The notes: a model not told the origin generated them from the letters alone. 64,000 bases of DNA from Daphnia carinata (GCF_022539665.2 NC_081333.1:4896971-4960970), one strand, 5' to 3'; shown: positions 36,401 through 47,078, counted from the stretch's first letter. Numbers and translations are program-made.

Positions 36401-37389
36401 CGGTGAAAGACACCGGTACCAACACGGCAGCCGCTTTTCTAAAAAACAACGTTTTCCTCCAGCACGGACCTCCACGAAGGTTCATCAGCGATAGAGGTCC
36501 CGCTTTCTCTTCGGCAGCCTTCGCAGACTTCTTGCACGAATGGCGAGTTCATCACATATTGGCTTCAGCCGAACATCCCGTAACCAATGGGTTGGTGGAA
36601 AAGGCGAACAGAACCTTAACCGCTACGCTAGCAGCTTTCGTGAATTTCGAACATGACGACTGGGACAAGGGGCTACAGGAAGCGGCGTTTTCCATCAATA
36701 CCGCGAAGCAGTCAACGACACAAATTACCCCCTTCGAATTGGTGTACGGACGGTCTGCGGTTCTCCCTCACGAAGCCAACTTTCCATGGCCACCCAACGA
36801 CGCCGAAACTCACGAAGAACGCCGAAAAAGGGTTACAAAATGGAGGAAATGTGCGCGTTACCTAACCTTCAAGAGGCAGCGGAAGAGCAAAACCACCTAC
36901 GACATCCACCGAAAGCCCAGCCCGCTTTTCGAATTGGGCGACTTAGTGCTCGTGGAACGCAAACCTCGGAGTAATGGAAGGACAAAGAAGTTTTTGGCCA
37001 AATTCGTCGGACCCTATCAAATCTGCAAGCGAGTGTCAGCAACTTGCTACAAGGTAGAAGACCTTCCTGCCCATAGAAGAAAAAGGATCTGGCGCCGCTT
37101 TAACGTCCACGTTTCTCAACTACGACGTTACTTCCCTCGACGTGAAGTAGATTGGATACCGGACGAAGAGACTGACGAAGAGTGTCCTGGCCGTAGTGAA
37201 CAGCCGGTATCTGCAGAAGACGCTACGGACGCCGACAGAATCGAACCCGAAGATGACCTGGGAACGGAATCGACGGCCAACGACGAAGAGGACGAAGAGG
37301 AAGTTCCAGTTAGAACGTCTTCGGTCACCACAAGATCGGGCAGACTGTCTCGTCAACCAAACCGATTTGTTGCCGGATCCCGTCGCTAA
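33358..37389 (+). CDS. pol: Ty3/gypsy Pol polyprotein (PR-RT-RNaseH-IN), intact
   Basis: Pol of the LTR retrotransposon, uninterrupted for 1,343 codons counted from 33358. That codon is GTG, so expression should be by frameshift from gag. Aspartic protease has DSG at 53-55. Reverse transcriptase has the FCVDYRRLNALT block and YMDD at 554-557. RNase H has TDAS at about 704-707. Integrase zinc finger has H922/H923 and C952/C955. The integrase core triad is D985, D1045, E1081 with 35 residues between the last two. The C-terminal part is basic and includes VSQLRRYF, then an acidic tail. There is no chromodomain and no env frame downstream. Complete catalytic residues and near-identical LTRs suggest recent activity. 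Confidence 0.95.
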   Translation: MLAHVDVGKRISRPLGARSAVNFIQAPVIKPSNESPIIDVDVFRVGPLKAMVDSGAKNSVIRADLVRGRSSFQVREPSSTWRAVDYQVLPLAGETTLMVRFDNAVTELGQVLVMENAIFPMVLGMDWIAKAEAVIRVKDGVAIVEVTNDRKLTENLSGNGMVSEEIGQKLGGSVAAKSEGSRQTSRANRADYGGNESKPIPNVTKSECREAVDEFMVMGALVEEEVVAEEAPTEEKCSVKLKKKKSISASSVQFVEAVAPGKRDGVWLIGTARSVRSGKEWVTPSCLLESQGGKVLIPVINLSTEALAVRGPWSASLVSTDQVFKINGIGPPVVGSLQSGGTSRDGEKLVLNEAEVNINPDLTEEEREELMNVIRHHWRCFLPKKGLTKLIEHRIETGTASPVHSSPYRVSEVERKIIQNQVQKMREDGVVTLSHSPWSASVVLVKEKNGEIRFCVDYRRLNALTIKDVYPLPRIEDVLHRLSGAQFFTSLDLESGFWQVPMAKVHQEKTAFVTPDGLFEFLRLPFGLCGAPPTFQRLMDRVLDGLKWTECLVYMDDILVFGSYLQEHNDRLHRVLLAIENAGLTLNARKCAFGTSNVVYLGHRIDRRGISPDTTKVEAVHHFPRPKNLTQLRAFLGMASFYRRFIQNFAAIARPLHNLLKKGADVERYWTQSHEVAMLELKAKLTSAPVLVSDDGVSKIELYTDASIKGIGAVLMLAGEKGLQPVTFISRRLTPAEEKYHSNELECLALVWSLNKLRHHVYGRPLTVKTDSSVLRWLSQKKDLNGRLARWIITLQEFSINIQHLSGPSNVVADALSRALVGVEELTDPADRILCGIQVAEYSPRQLALLQHADRDIKKIVLCLQGYGDKYGPQTGSHDFVLYEGVLYKKNVKPGRQRLLVVPSIIRRDLLFACHDTPIGGHHGIEKTLAKLSQRYWWKNMKKSVEAYVSTCEFCQPFKSRVGYPVGKLCPIPPPKEVFEMVAADHLGPFQKTANGNYHVIVCIDYLTRWIEVKAVKDTGTNTAAAFLKNNVFLQHGPPRRFISDRGPAFSSAAFADFLHEWRVHHILASAEHPVTNGLVEKANRTLTATLAAFVNFEHDDWDKGLQEAAFSINTAKQSTTQITPFELVYGRSAVLPHEANFPWPPNDAETHEERRKRVTKWRKCARYLTFKRQRKSKTTYDIHRKPSPLFELGDLVLVERKPRSNGRTKKFLAKFVGPYQICKRVSATCYKVEDLPAHRRKRIWRRFNVHVSQLRRYFPRREVDWIPDEETDEECPGRSEQPVSAEDATDADRIEPEDDLGTESTANDEEDEEEVPVRTSSVTTRSGRLSRQPNRFVAGSRR
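33379..33416 (+). promoter_or_regulatory. -1 ribosomal frameshift signal between gag and pol
   Basis: GGGAAAC at 33379-33385 sits exactly as G GGA AAC in the gag frame, a known retroviral slippery heptamer. After a 6-nt spacer, GCCGACC (33392-33398) pairs perfectly with GGTCGGC (33410-33416) across an 11-nt loop. Slipping by -1 enters the pol frame, which is open from 33355. All three elements lie inside the short overlap. Confidence 0.85.
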
Positions 37390-37616
37390 AATTTTAAAAT
37401 CTCTTAGGAGACGCGTTCGCCCGATTACATTCGATGTATCAGTTAGTTTTGTGTTCCCTCCCTGTTTGTGTTCGAATTTTAAGACTCAGACGACCAAGTT
37501 TAACTTAATATGGTTGACATGTAGGCCTATGCAGTCTCTTTTTCGTCTCTGTACTTGTTTTTTTGTTTTCCCCAAATTCCTCTCTTTGTTGTTAGATCAG
37601 GAGATCTATTTTTGTC

Positions 37617-37629
37617 AGGAAGGGCCGAA
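37617..37629 (+). other. Polypurine tract before the 3' LTR
   Basis: AGGAAGGGCCGAA directly precedes TGTTGCG. It is purine-rich, with a CC interruption, and in the standard position for plus-strand priming. Confidence 0.55.
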
Positions 37630-37879
37630 TGTTGCGAAATGCCCAAATGCTAACGCTTAGCCCTTGAGCGTTTTGTCTTCCTGTTAGCCGTGTGCTAGTT
37701 TGTATCCCTGTTTTTCCTAACCCCCTGTTTTTAACCCCTTTTTTTTGGAGTCGAAATGTGACGAGTCAGCAGAGTGTGACGAGACGCTTTGCGAAACGAA
37801 CGTCGTTAGGCAAGGCCTAAATACAGAGATTTCAACGTGTTCGTTGTTTTGCGTTTCGTTTTTAAGATTTTCCGCAACA
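37630..37879 (+). repeat. 3' LTR of Ty3/gypsy element (250 bp)
   Basis: Starts TGTTGCG and ends CGCAACA, perfect 7-bp inverted termini. CGGG follows at 37880-37883, matching the CGGG before the 5' LTR, so the target duplication is 4 bp. This LTR is complete, unlike its 5' partner. Confidence 0.92.
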
Positions 37880-38274
37880 CGGGCAAATGAAAAAAAACGT
37901 AGATGGGCCCCTACAGCAGGCGTTTTGGCGGGCAGTGAGTTGGGTTGACGGGCAGAGAGTGGGTTGACGGGCAGAGAAGGGGTCGACGGGCAACTTCAGC
38001 TGGTTTCTTGGCGGGCAGAGAAAGTTAGGTGATGGACGGGGAAAAACAGTGAGTGGATCGGCGGGCAAGAAAGGGGAAATCTTGATTTGTAAAAAGAATT
38101 AAGAGTAGAGGGGCGAAAAATAGGCGTTGGTCGATTTTCTCAAAAAATAGCGTTAAAATACGCTAGCGCCACCTATTCCCCGGCCCTGGACGGGCCCAAA
38201 GTTACTATAGTTTTTATATTTTTCTTACAATGATAGCTTTTTATGATGTATCCGTTATACGCGAGGCACTGCAG

Positions 38275-39081
38275 CTAAAACGTGAAATCTCTTACCCTCA
38301 CTGAACTTACTTGTAGTCCTTTGGGTGGCAGGCGTTTGATGGTATTCTGTAACTGTTTTCTTTTTTGTAGGCTTAGCTGAGGACTCTTTGGGCGTTTGTA
38401 CATTTTAGCTGGTGTCGTTTCGAGCATTGGTCTATGACTTGTGGTGCATCGTGTGCCCTTCATGGAGTCATATCATTCGGGTAATTATGTTTAATTTCCT
38501 TATTCCTGATCGCCACGCCTCCGCCATCTCCGTATTCAATGGGAAGAAAGGTGCCATCTTCTTGAAAGGGGTACATCACACTGCCACGTAGGAAGCAACC
38601 GGGGTTATTTCTGCCCATCGGTTGTTTTGTAAACGGGGGCAACAATTTTTCATCGCCTTTGTTATTGTTTAATGTTCTGGTGTTGTTTCTCAGTAGGTTC
38701 GGGATGGTTTCTGATGCCCTTGTAGTGCATTCTGCACCGGCCCTGGTTTTGAGTTGTTGGCTTTGGTGTTCGCGTCGTTGGGGCCATCTTGGTAATTTTT
38801 TCCCCTTGTTTCTCGTTCTGTTGTTCGATTGATTATTTCTACTACCGCCCCAGGCTGAAGGACAATGTTGATTGGTTGTATTCAATGACGTCAATTACCT
38901 TCATACTGGAACTATTATTTTTTCTTAGGAATTGATTCCGTAAGTTTATATTCAGAATCTGCTGTATCGATTTTGTCGACTTTACATTATCGCTCTCTGA
39001 TGTTTCTGCCAATCTGTTTGAATCACGCTTCAGGTAATATTTTTTCTTTATGGTGCTGATCTGTTCCAAATGATGGTACAT
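38275..39081 (-). other. Cluster of overlapping minus-strand ORFs, unrecognised
   Basis: Three minus-strand frames (39081-38842, 38894-38460, 38463-38275) follow one another with shifts. The middle one has 144 codons, is Asn/Arg/Gln-rich at the start and ends with PFQEDGTFLPIEYGDGGG. Together they look like one decayed ORF next to the Helitron end. No catalytic motif or family is recognised; it may be a gag-like remnant. Confidence 0.25.
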
Positions 39082-41236
39082 CTTTCGGGTCTGATAATTT
39101 TATGATTATTCCCTGTTTAATTGATGGAACAGTTTGGCACGTTGTTCCTGATTGTCATTCTTCAATTTAATGTTTTTACGCAGATTCTTGGTTTGGTGGC
39201 TTTAGTCGTCCAACACGTTTGTAGCATCGCGCTTATTCCATGGAGTTCGGTCGTTTGAGCACCTCTTCCTGGAACCATTTTAATCTGGTAATAGAATTTG
39301 TTCCACATTTTTTAAACAATTGTACTGGTGGTTGCAGTGCTTCACTGGTTAGAGAACTGTGTGTCGCCGTGCAGAAGTCTTTGCCCTTCGTGTGGGGTTT
39401 CCTTTATTAACAAGGTTTCATTTATTACTCCCGTGATGACTTGCTTATTGGTCCGTATTTATGATCAAGTGATTTTAATTAACAGTAAGCTCTGATGAAG
39501 TTAGTAGTTTATAGCGGGAGTTTGTACAGGGTAATGAACTTATTGCAATTTCTTTTTAAATGGCAGGCTGTTTGTTTAGTGGTTGCATCCCCCGTTCAGC
39601 ATGTGGCCTTCTAGGTATGTTCTTCTTTACTGCGCTATCTTTGGTTTGTATGTAAATGATGAAAAATTTAAACATCAGAGCATTGGGATATGAATTATAG
39701 TGATTTTTATTATTTGTGACATTAGTAAAGTTGTTGCTTCTGTTTGTTTCTTGGGGTGGTTAGTAATTGTTGTCCAACTTTAGGTTTTTGGTATGGGGTT
39801 CCTGTGTGATTGGACCTGACTGTTTCAGCGTAAGTCTGAACTCTTCCCCAGTATTCAGGTTTATTATTCTATATTGCTTTCTTGGATGTGTACTCCATTC
39901 CGACTTGATTTTGGTGCCTTGGATAAAAGAAATGTGGCTTTGTTTCAATACTACCTGTACTAACGAGATCGATTACAAAGAGACTTCATGGGAACAACGT
40001 TGCGTTATGTTCCTTTGTGTCCAAGTAAAACGTTATGAGGTTTTGTAAACACTCGATGATTTCGTCTGATGGAGGCTGTTACTTTACGTCGACCCGAAAA
40101 AAGCGCTAAATTGCGCTGACCAACTGATCAGTTTCATCAATGCCATTTTAACTCACATCCACAAAGGAGGTGTAAGGTATCGGCTTCTGCTCGTCCCTAT
40201 TTCTATTTGCGTCTGGTAAGGGTATAGGTGTTCATGACAATTTTTCAGCCACATTCGGCTGGAACAATTAAGTGTTTAAATCAGATGATGTATAAAATGT
40301 AACTCGATGCAGTGGGCCACCTGAATTGCTGCTGAACAATTTGTAGACCGACTTTTATTCATGTCGTACACTACTTTGTTTATTACTGACTAGAGTGAAA
40401 AAAGAAAAACGGCGATGGTTAGTCGGTCAGCTGATCGAGAAACAATTGGCGCCCTGAACGGAAATGCAGCAACCACGATGCAATCGCCCATTGTAAACCC
40501 CATAGTTTATCGATGGCTGTGCTGCGCTTGAATGCATTTCAAATGCAATTCGTAGCCATGGAAGTTCTCTGTTTCATTTCCAGGTCAGTTTTTAGATATT
40601 TTTTGCTTTCTGGTTGCCTTCGTCGTCGTACTCTGACGTTTCAGAAATGCTTAAAAACCCGACCCCCCCCCCCCCCCCCGCCCACCTCGTCTCTCCAATT
40701 CGTTTGGCTGTGATATTTTCGAATTACAATCGTTTTCGTTTTTTTTTTTCTTTTGATTTACGAGAGGTCTTTGAAAATGATGCAGTTTAAGAATGCACTG
40801 AATCCGTCTTTTTGTCGCGCACTAATAGTAGGCATTGCCTTCCAGTTCATCTTTTCTGGCCACATTTCGCCATTTCTGCTTCGATGGCGTCAGAGAGTGA
40901 GGCGTTACATCGTATTGCCCGAACTGACCAATAAGCGATCTGTATTTCTGTTAGTAATGGAATGGCTAAAGATTAGCTGTTTTTCCCAATCATTAGATGG
41001 TCTGGCAAAATTTTGAAGAACTCATTCTTTCTTGCCAACTTCATTTGATTGATTTTTCGCGTTTTGCTTCCCCAGACTTGTGAAGGTTACACCAAGAAAA
41101 GTGGCTTTTTCTTGGTAGATGTCTGCTCGTTCAAAAAATCATGAAATCAACTACATACCAGCAGATGATTTGGCTAAAAACAAATGGACAGAAGTCATAT
41201 AATACAAGGGTTTTAAAAACCATTAAAACACTTGTT
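39082..41236. other. AT-rich intergenic region, no gene recognised
   Basis: No coding exon or delimited repeat is seen. A C-run of about 17 occurs near 40662-40679. The open frames, including 39760-40048, lack protein character. Confidence 0.35.
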
Positions 41237-41843
41237 TTAGTAAATTGCTATGCTGTTCATGTGAACTACACACTTTGTGTAGTATTGCGGAGCCTCGGTA
41301 TAGTACGACGGGGCAGCATAAATTGTGGTGTAGTAACTTGGGGCAGCGTAGAACTTAGGGGCTTCAGTATAGCATGTCGGCCCAGCGTAGTAAAATGCAG
41401 CAGCTGCGATGTAGTATATTGGAGCTACGTAGTACTTTGACGCCTCTGTCGTGGTGTAGTACGATACAGTTGTTTGTGTAGCTCAGAGCAGAATAATATT
41501 TCGAAGCCTCAGTGTAGTAAGAAGGAGAAGCGTACGTTGTGGTGTAATACTCAGGGGCCTTTGTGGTATGGTAGTTGTGAGCGGATCCAGACGATGAACC
41601 CATCGGCACACCTAAAGTAGACTCAGTTATCAGGAAGACAACATCTAGCAGCAGCATCACGCGAAAGTAACCTGGCATAAAACAAACACATTAGTTAACG
41701 TTTTTCCGCAGGGAAACTTTCCTTAAAGTCCACAAAACGATCATAAAGAATCATTTCACCTACTTGAAACATTCATGAAAACGACATCCGCATCACCACA
41801 TTAACTCAAACAATTTAACATGTGTAATGTATACTTTACCCAT
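41237..41843 (-). pseudogene. Tyrosine-rich secreted repeat protein, frameshifted
   Basis: Exon 1 is only ATG-G (41843-41840, donor GTAAAG); exon 2 starts at 41671 after TTTTATGCCAG. The product begins with a signal peptide (MGYFRVMLLLDVVFLITES), then degenerate repeats of the EAPKYYxAPSYYT type, as seen in crustacean cuticle/structural proteins. Near 41470 the frame shifts by one. The repeats continue in another frame (YYTTTEASKYYVAP ... APQYYT) to TAA at 41239-41237. Either a frameshift mutation or a sequencing error is possible, since both halves are otherwise clean. Confidence 0.65.
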
Positions 41844-41874
41844 GATTGCAGGTTGGAACTGAAACAGACTATAT

Positions 41875-42375
41875 TGTTACGTTTCAGTCCGATTGATTAT
41901 CTTTATTACTTAGAATATAAGTTCTTAAACAGATATTTCTAGTTTACATAAGTTAAGTAGCAAATGGCGAGTTTAATCGGACGTCTTGACCAACATCCTA
42001 CTCTATTAACCTTGGTTTCCAGTACCACGAACAGGTACAACCAAGAAACAATACCCAGATCGTCCGTACTAACAACATACATACCCGGACGATCTGTACA
42101 AATAAGATAACATGATTCACCAGACCGTCCGTCCCAACGACATAAATACCCGGACGGTCTGAACACTAAGACAACACAATAGAATAAGAATAATAATTTT
42201 AACAGAACATAGTTTTAACCTTTAAGATTGGGGACTTCTTGGGACATCCAGACTTAACACAACACTACACTAGAACTAACTAACTCTCCCCTAAGTCGTC
42301 AACAATTCCCTCTCTGTTTCCCTCGATACGGAAGCTATACGTTGATATCGTCAGTTAGTCGACGATTCCGTAACA
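41875..42375 (-). mobile_element. Solo LTR, copy 2 (501 bp, reverse of copy 1)
   Basis: On the + strand it begins TGTTACG and ends TAACA. It aligns along its whole length, in reverse complement, with 18249-18740, sharing the paired CGTCCG hairpins. ATAT flanks it on both sides (41871-41874 and 42376-42379), a 4-bp target duplication. It lies about 30 bp upstream of the tyrosine-rich gene's start codon, so it could affect that promoter. Confidence 0.8.
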
Positions 42376-44820
42376 ATATTTAACTCAGCAATCCAATTAG
42401 ATACGTTTCCCTTAAAATGTAGTTTTAAAACATGCCTTTTGAAGAACGCTAATTAACAGGTTTGCTAATAGGAAAAATATACGCATACAAATATGTGACA
42501 AGCACAATCATATATTGAGAGAATAGACAAAGAAAGTTTCATTGGGTCAAGGAAGAAAACACACTCCGCTAATTGATCATACGAAAGGATTCGCTTCACC
42601 ATTTAATATAGCCTACTTCATGTGGAAAGTGACCCTCATAATCTCGAGTAATTAGTTATCTCCGAACTATGGTTGAAAAATGCGCTGCAATTTGAGAAAA
42701 AACCAATTTCCTCGCTTAGCCCTTGGAAAGGTTATTGGGATCAAAGCCCTTTCGTCAGATCAAATCCACATTCCTCCGTGAATTTTAATTACTACAAACA
42801 ATAAATAAAAATCATAAATTATGCGATATTCATCGAGTGGACTGAATGACCCTGCAGTGAACGCCTTGATCGCATTCGTTGAAAAGGTGCTGGTCGCGAA
42901 GCGATGCCACTCAATTGCCGAGACAACGGTTGGGCGCCTAGACTAGATGAATGTATTTTGGGCTGGCCTTGCGTTAGTCGTGAACTCATCGGCGTATACG
43001 TCTGCAGCCGACGGCACGAATTTCATGAAGCTAAATAGATTTTTTTAAAATTCACTATCGGTTTCCTTTTACCTGTGGTATAGCAACAGCAACGGTAGGA
43101 ATAAGGGCTGGATTACTGGGTTCCGGCGTTCGGGCAAGATGTTAAGTGGCTCTTCTGCGTTTGTAGAGCTCCTGGACAATCGTCCTGAGCGTTCTGTTGC
43201 CATGGTTAATCTCGATCAACCGTGGAACACAAACTCCATCGCAACTCAAATAATGGATGGTAAAAGAACGCTAATCGCGTCGCTGATTGTCATCGTTATT
43301 CATGCTGGGCAGTAAATAATGTTCAACGAATTCCATGCGAATAGAAACTACCAATTTCTTCCTGTAGCACCAAACTGCCAAACTTGGTGATAGTCAGTGG
43401 TAAAAGTACCCAATGTAGAACCACCAAATCGAACAGATTTTTTCGTCTAATAAGTTAATGAGCAGGACACAATGGCACTGGTACAAACGAAGGGATCCTT
43501 GCTGGGCAGCTCTCACAGAGCAGAACATAATAAATAGAACGTAAGCAATATACGTTTGAAGGGAAAAACGTATATGTCAATTTCTTCCAAGAATATGTAT
43601 GTGTATATTTTTGGAAAAAAAGAACTTAGGTATCCAAGTTTTTCAGCATTCCCTAATTTCTCACTAGCAACACAAAAGTAATGCTAAGATTGTTTTTAGT
43701 TTTGGATAAGAAACCAATTAAAACTCAGCAACATTGCAACATCACTCAAATTTTATTTTAGTTACATAAGCTTGTATTTTTTTTACTTCGAAGGACTCAG
43801 CAGCATTAAGCTTATTCAATAGCTGAGCTGCCTGCCTTATTTAAACGAAATATTCATTTATTTTATTTTTAAACATAAACTTTCAAAGTATCATTAATGG
43901 CGCTCCAAAATTCGAATAAAGTTCATTTTAAAAATAACTGGAAAAAATTGCAGTGATCAGTCAACTGTTGCGAGTAGTAAGTCACACTAGACACTTGCCC
44001 ACTTTAAATCCTTTTTCCTGTAAGCGTGTCCTGATTTTCTCTGCCAATCTGTACATGAACAGCTAGAATATCTCAGCCAAAATGTAGTTGAACGGGTAGA
44101 GACACGTAAAATAACTTCATTCGCAATTTTTTTGTGGATGTCAATATATGCTGGTCACAACACACACGTACATACATGCAAATGTAACTAATAACAAATG
44201 TAATTATTCAGTCATCAAGATCTATGACGAGGAGACTAAGAGCTATCCGATTTACATAATGTATTGAATTAAAGGTAATGCTCGTGTTGTGGCCTAACGC
44301 GCAATATACTTTTAATAGGACATTTCAGCCATCAACCCCCAGTTATTTATCAATCTAGTTTTCTTATTGATTATTTCTGACAATTTTACTCAATCTTGTA
44401 ACTCTAGTTGAAGATCGACAACGCCATAGTACTAAGGGGCATATATACTGTATATTTTTTCCAAACTGCCATAATAATATAGGTGAAAATTCAAGATAAG
44501 AAAACAAATTCGTGATAAGTTAAAAATAATTTGCATCTCTGATTTCGTGGCCCCAAATCGCAGTTTCCGACATCGTGGAAATACTTTCCGTCCAGATGGC
44601 TTATTATTTATTAGCTTCAACTAACCTGCGGTCTACCTAAATACAAAAACACTGAAAAAAAAATTTTGACGTCAAGAACTTTGGTCGGCATCGATCAATC
44701 GATGCTTTTCATTGTGTTCCCATTTTCTTTTTCATTGATTGTATCTGGTCGTTTCTGATGTTTGCATCGGTGATATTCGATCAAATTACTTATCTATTAC
44801 TATTCGGCCATTTAAATAGG
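42376..44820. other. Intergenic region, no gene recognised
   Basis: AT-rich with no exon recognised. The last part (about 44435-44820) is a diverged copy of 21880-22263, the older flank of the CAP duplication. Confidence 0.4.
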
Positions 44821-46936
44821 AATGCACACATTTGGTTGACAACACGTTCTTGTAAAGCCACCTAATATAACGTTTGATTTTTATCATTGGATAAATGGAT
44901 GATATGGCCTAGGATTTATCATCGGAGCAACAGTTGCCAATGCGTTTGGTTTCCGGTCGTTCATTGACAGCGAACGTCGATTAATCAAGGTATTTAAATA
45001 AGATCAGTCAAGGCATATAACAACCTCAGCTGAGACCTAGAATAATGAGGACTTAAATATTGTTTAAACTGAAGACGGATTTTCATGCGCAATGTATTGA
45101 ACCCACTAAATTCCTTTGCCATGTTTTAAACCGTGAAAAACCCTGGCTGCTATAAAAATGGCTTCGGTGGTATATCATTTCAAAACTAGCCTAACAAATT
45201 TTAAAAAGTTGTGAATTTTCAAGCACACAATCCATCGTTGTTTGAAGTCGAAGCTGGACAGGTAGATCCAGCGGCTCCTTGGGCGTAAACTGGGGAATTG
45301 ACATAATTTCCAGTCGGTCCATAGTTACAGACATAGAGCCTATTGTAGGGAAAATCTTCTCCAAAAGTCTGGCCACATCAAAGACAGGATCAGCGTCAAA
45401 GTTCAATTGCTTAAGAAGAAAAAATGCCTTACAGCAGTCGATTGATAGTAAGCCACTCCACAGCCTACGGTATAAGTAGTCGCCCATACAACTTGAGTGT
45501 AATGTCCAATAACAGCGGGTGGATTTGATCTATACCATGAGATATTATGAGAATTAACACTCCTACAGTAGAAAATACTCGGTTTGGTATTTTCTTACGG
45601 AAAGCTTGTGACATAAGCAGGTGTCATGTCAAAAACTTCATTATACCAAGACGTAACAGCTGCAGGCCAATCAGAGGAGTCTAGCACGTCGGCAGAAGCC
45701 CCAGAAATGTAAATATTCTGACCCACTCGGAATCGGGCTATTGGTATATAAAAACCGTGTCAAATATCGAAATTAAATAGGCTGATTCTGGACAAAGTAT
45801 AGCGTATTTAACAATTTTACTTACGGACGTTACGGCACTTGTCGTGGTTAAATACGCACTGCTGGGCGTGCGTTTGCGCCATTACGGCCAATTCTTCATC
45901 CCAGATCTTAACAAAAAACAAACATTGAAGATATCATAACATTTCAAAGGCACTTAGAATATGTTTTTACGGTGAAAAATACAAGGAGTTTTTACATACC
46001 AATTGCCTTATGTTAGACGCCGATGGCTGAGGACCTGGAGTTCCGCTGGTCTCGAGACCCTTGGCAACTTTGCGCCGGTAATCGTTATGCGTCTGTAAAA
46101 TGATGTCAATTTCTTCGGCGTTGACGCTCGATTTCGTTAGATACGATGGTAAACAAGCTGCTCCCCAGGTTAAATTCTATTTGTAACAAAATGAATATCA
46201 TGAATTTATTATCATTACCATTGAATATCTTTAAGAGTATACCGAATATTTGCAGAGGGTATTTTCGGTAGGAACGCTGCACGTAGCAATGTTGCAGTAT
46301 GCATTTTGAGCTGTGCGGCTCTTAGTTAGCTGCAACACCACCTGGGCCTCCTTTTCATACAAAAATGATTAATTAAGCATCAGAATGGTTAAAAACAAGT
46401 TTGAATATAAGCGAAAATGTACACATAGATTTTTTTTTCATGAAAAATACTTACTCCGCAAGCGGATAGGATGACGGTGATCACCAAGGATACAGCGAAA
46501 AGTTTCATTTCGACTAGAGTAGAACAAGCAAACAATGCTCTGTGTATATAAGCTGTTTCACACCTCATTATTTATACATTTATTTTTCCCGGATTGTAAG
46601 CGTATCACAAAATTTGGAACGCAAGTGTTTAATTCGAAACGGATCCAGCTGCATTTAGAACAGCACAAAGGTGTTGACTGAAACAAAGCTTGCGCTCCAA
46701 TTAAAACTAGTGCACCTTAGAATACGAAAAACACAAAATAAGTGCAACAAACTTACTAGGGTGACGTGTTCGTCTGTAAAAAAACGGATCTAATGAAATC
46801 TAGGTCGTATTGCAATGTTAGCGTCCGGGTCGGGGGTTGACGAACGGAACTAGGTCACCACATGTTGGCACTTACGTGTTGAATAAATCCGTAGCGCGTG
46901 ACATTTTTTTCGCCGTAGATCTCAATGAAAAGATCG
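44821..46936. repeat. 2.1-kb duplicated segment, copy 2 (partner 22264-24379)
   Basis: Matches copy 1 base for base apart from isolated substitutions; the constant 22,557-bp offset from both ends shows no net indel. It ends abruptly at GATCGTGAT, after which the two copies are unrelated. Confidence 0.85.
45219..46508 (-). CDS. Secreted CAP-domain protein, antigen-5-like, copy 2
   Basis: Same seven-exon structure as the gene at 22662-23951, shifted by 22,557 bp: exons 46508-46455, 46350-46243, 46176-46000, 45906-45825, 45737-45599, 45562-45433, 45368-45219, giving 279 residues. Signal peptide, N-terminal cysteines and CAP1/CAP2 signatures are unchanged. By eye two substitutions change the protein: Pro to Leu in exon 3 (YPTKS to YLTKS) and Ala to Thr near the C-terminus. 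Others are silent or intronic. Both copies therefore look functional. A TATA box lies at 46545-46551. Confidence 0.9.
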
Positions 46937-47078
46937 TGATGAGAAAGATCGGAGAAGATCGTTTTTTGAAAAAGAGAAATGGATATAAGCCGGCGCTCTT
47001 ACGCAATACATTGCCTACCGGATTGGAGGCTCATCGTTCCCCTTGGAACAAGGTAAATGAAATAGAACTATTTCTAAG

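Larger units (their letters stand above)
30815..38210 (+). mobile_element. Helitron-like element B, split by a gypsy insertion
   Basis: Starts directly at the CTAG end of element A with TCTATACTATATAAAACAAC, a Helitron-type 5' TC terminus. It runs to 31544, is interrupted by the LTR retrotransposon 31545-37879, and resumes at 37880. Its 3' end repeats that of element A: the AGCG palindrome, the hairpin GGCCCTGGACGGGCC (about 38182-38196) and GTTACTATAG instead of GTTACTAG. The body again consists of GACGGGCA repeats. Head-to-tail joining with no host DNA between is notable. Confidence 0.5.
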
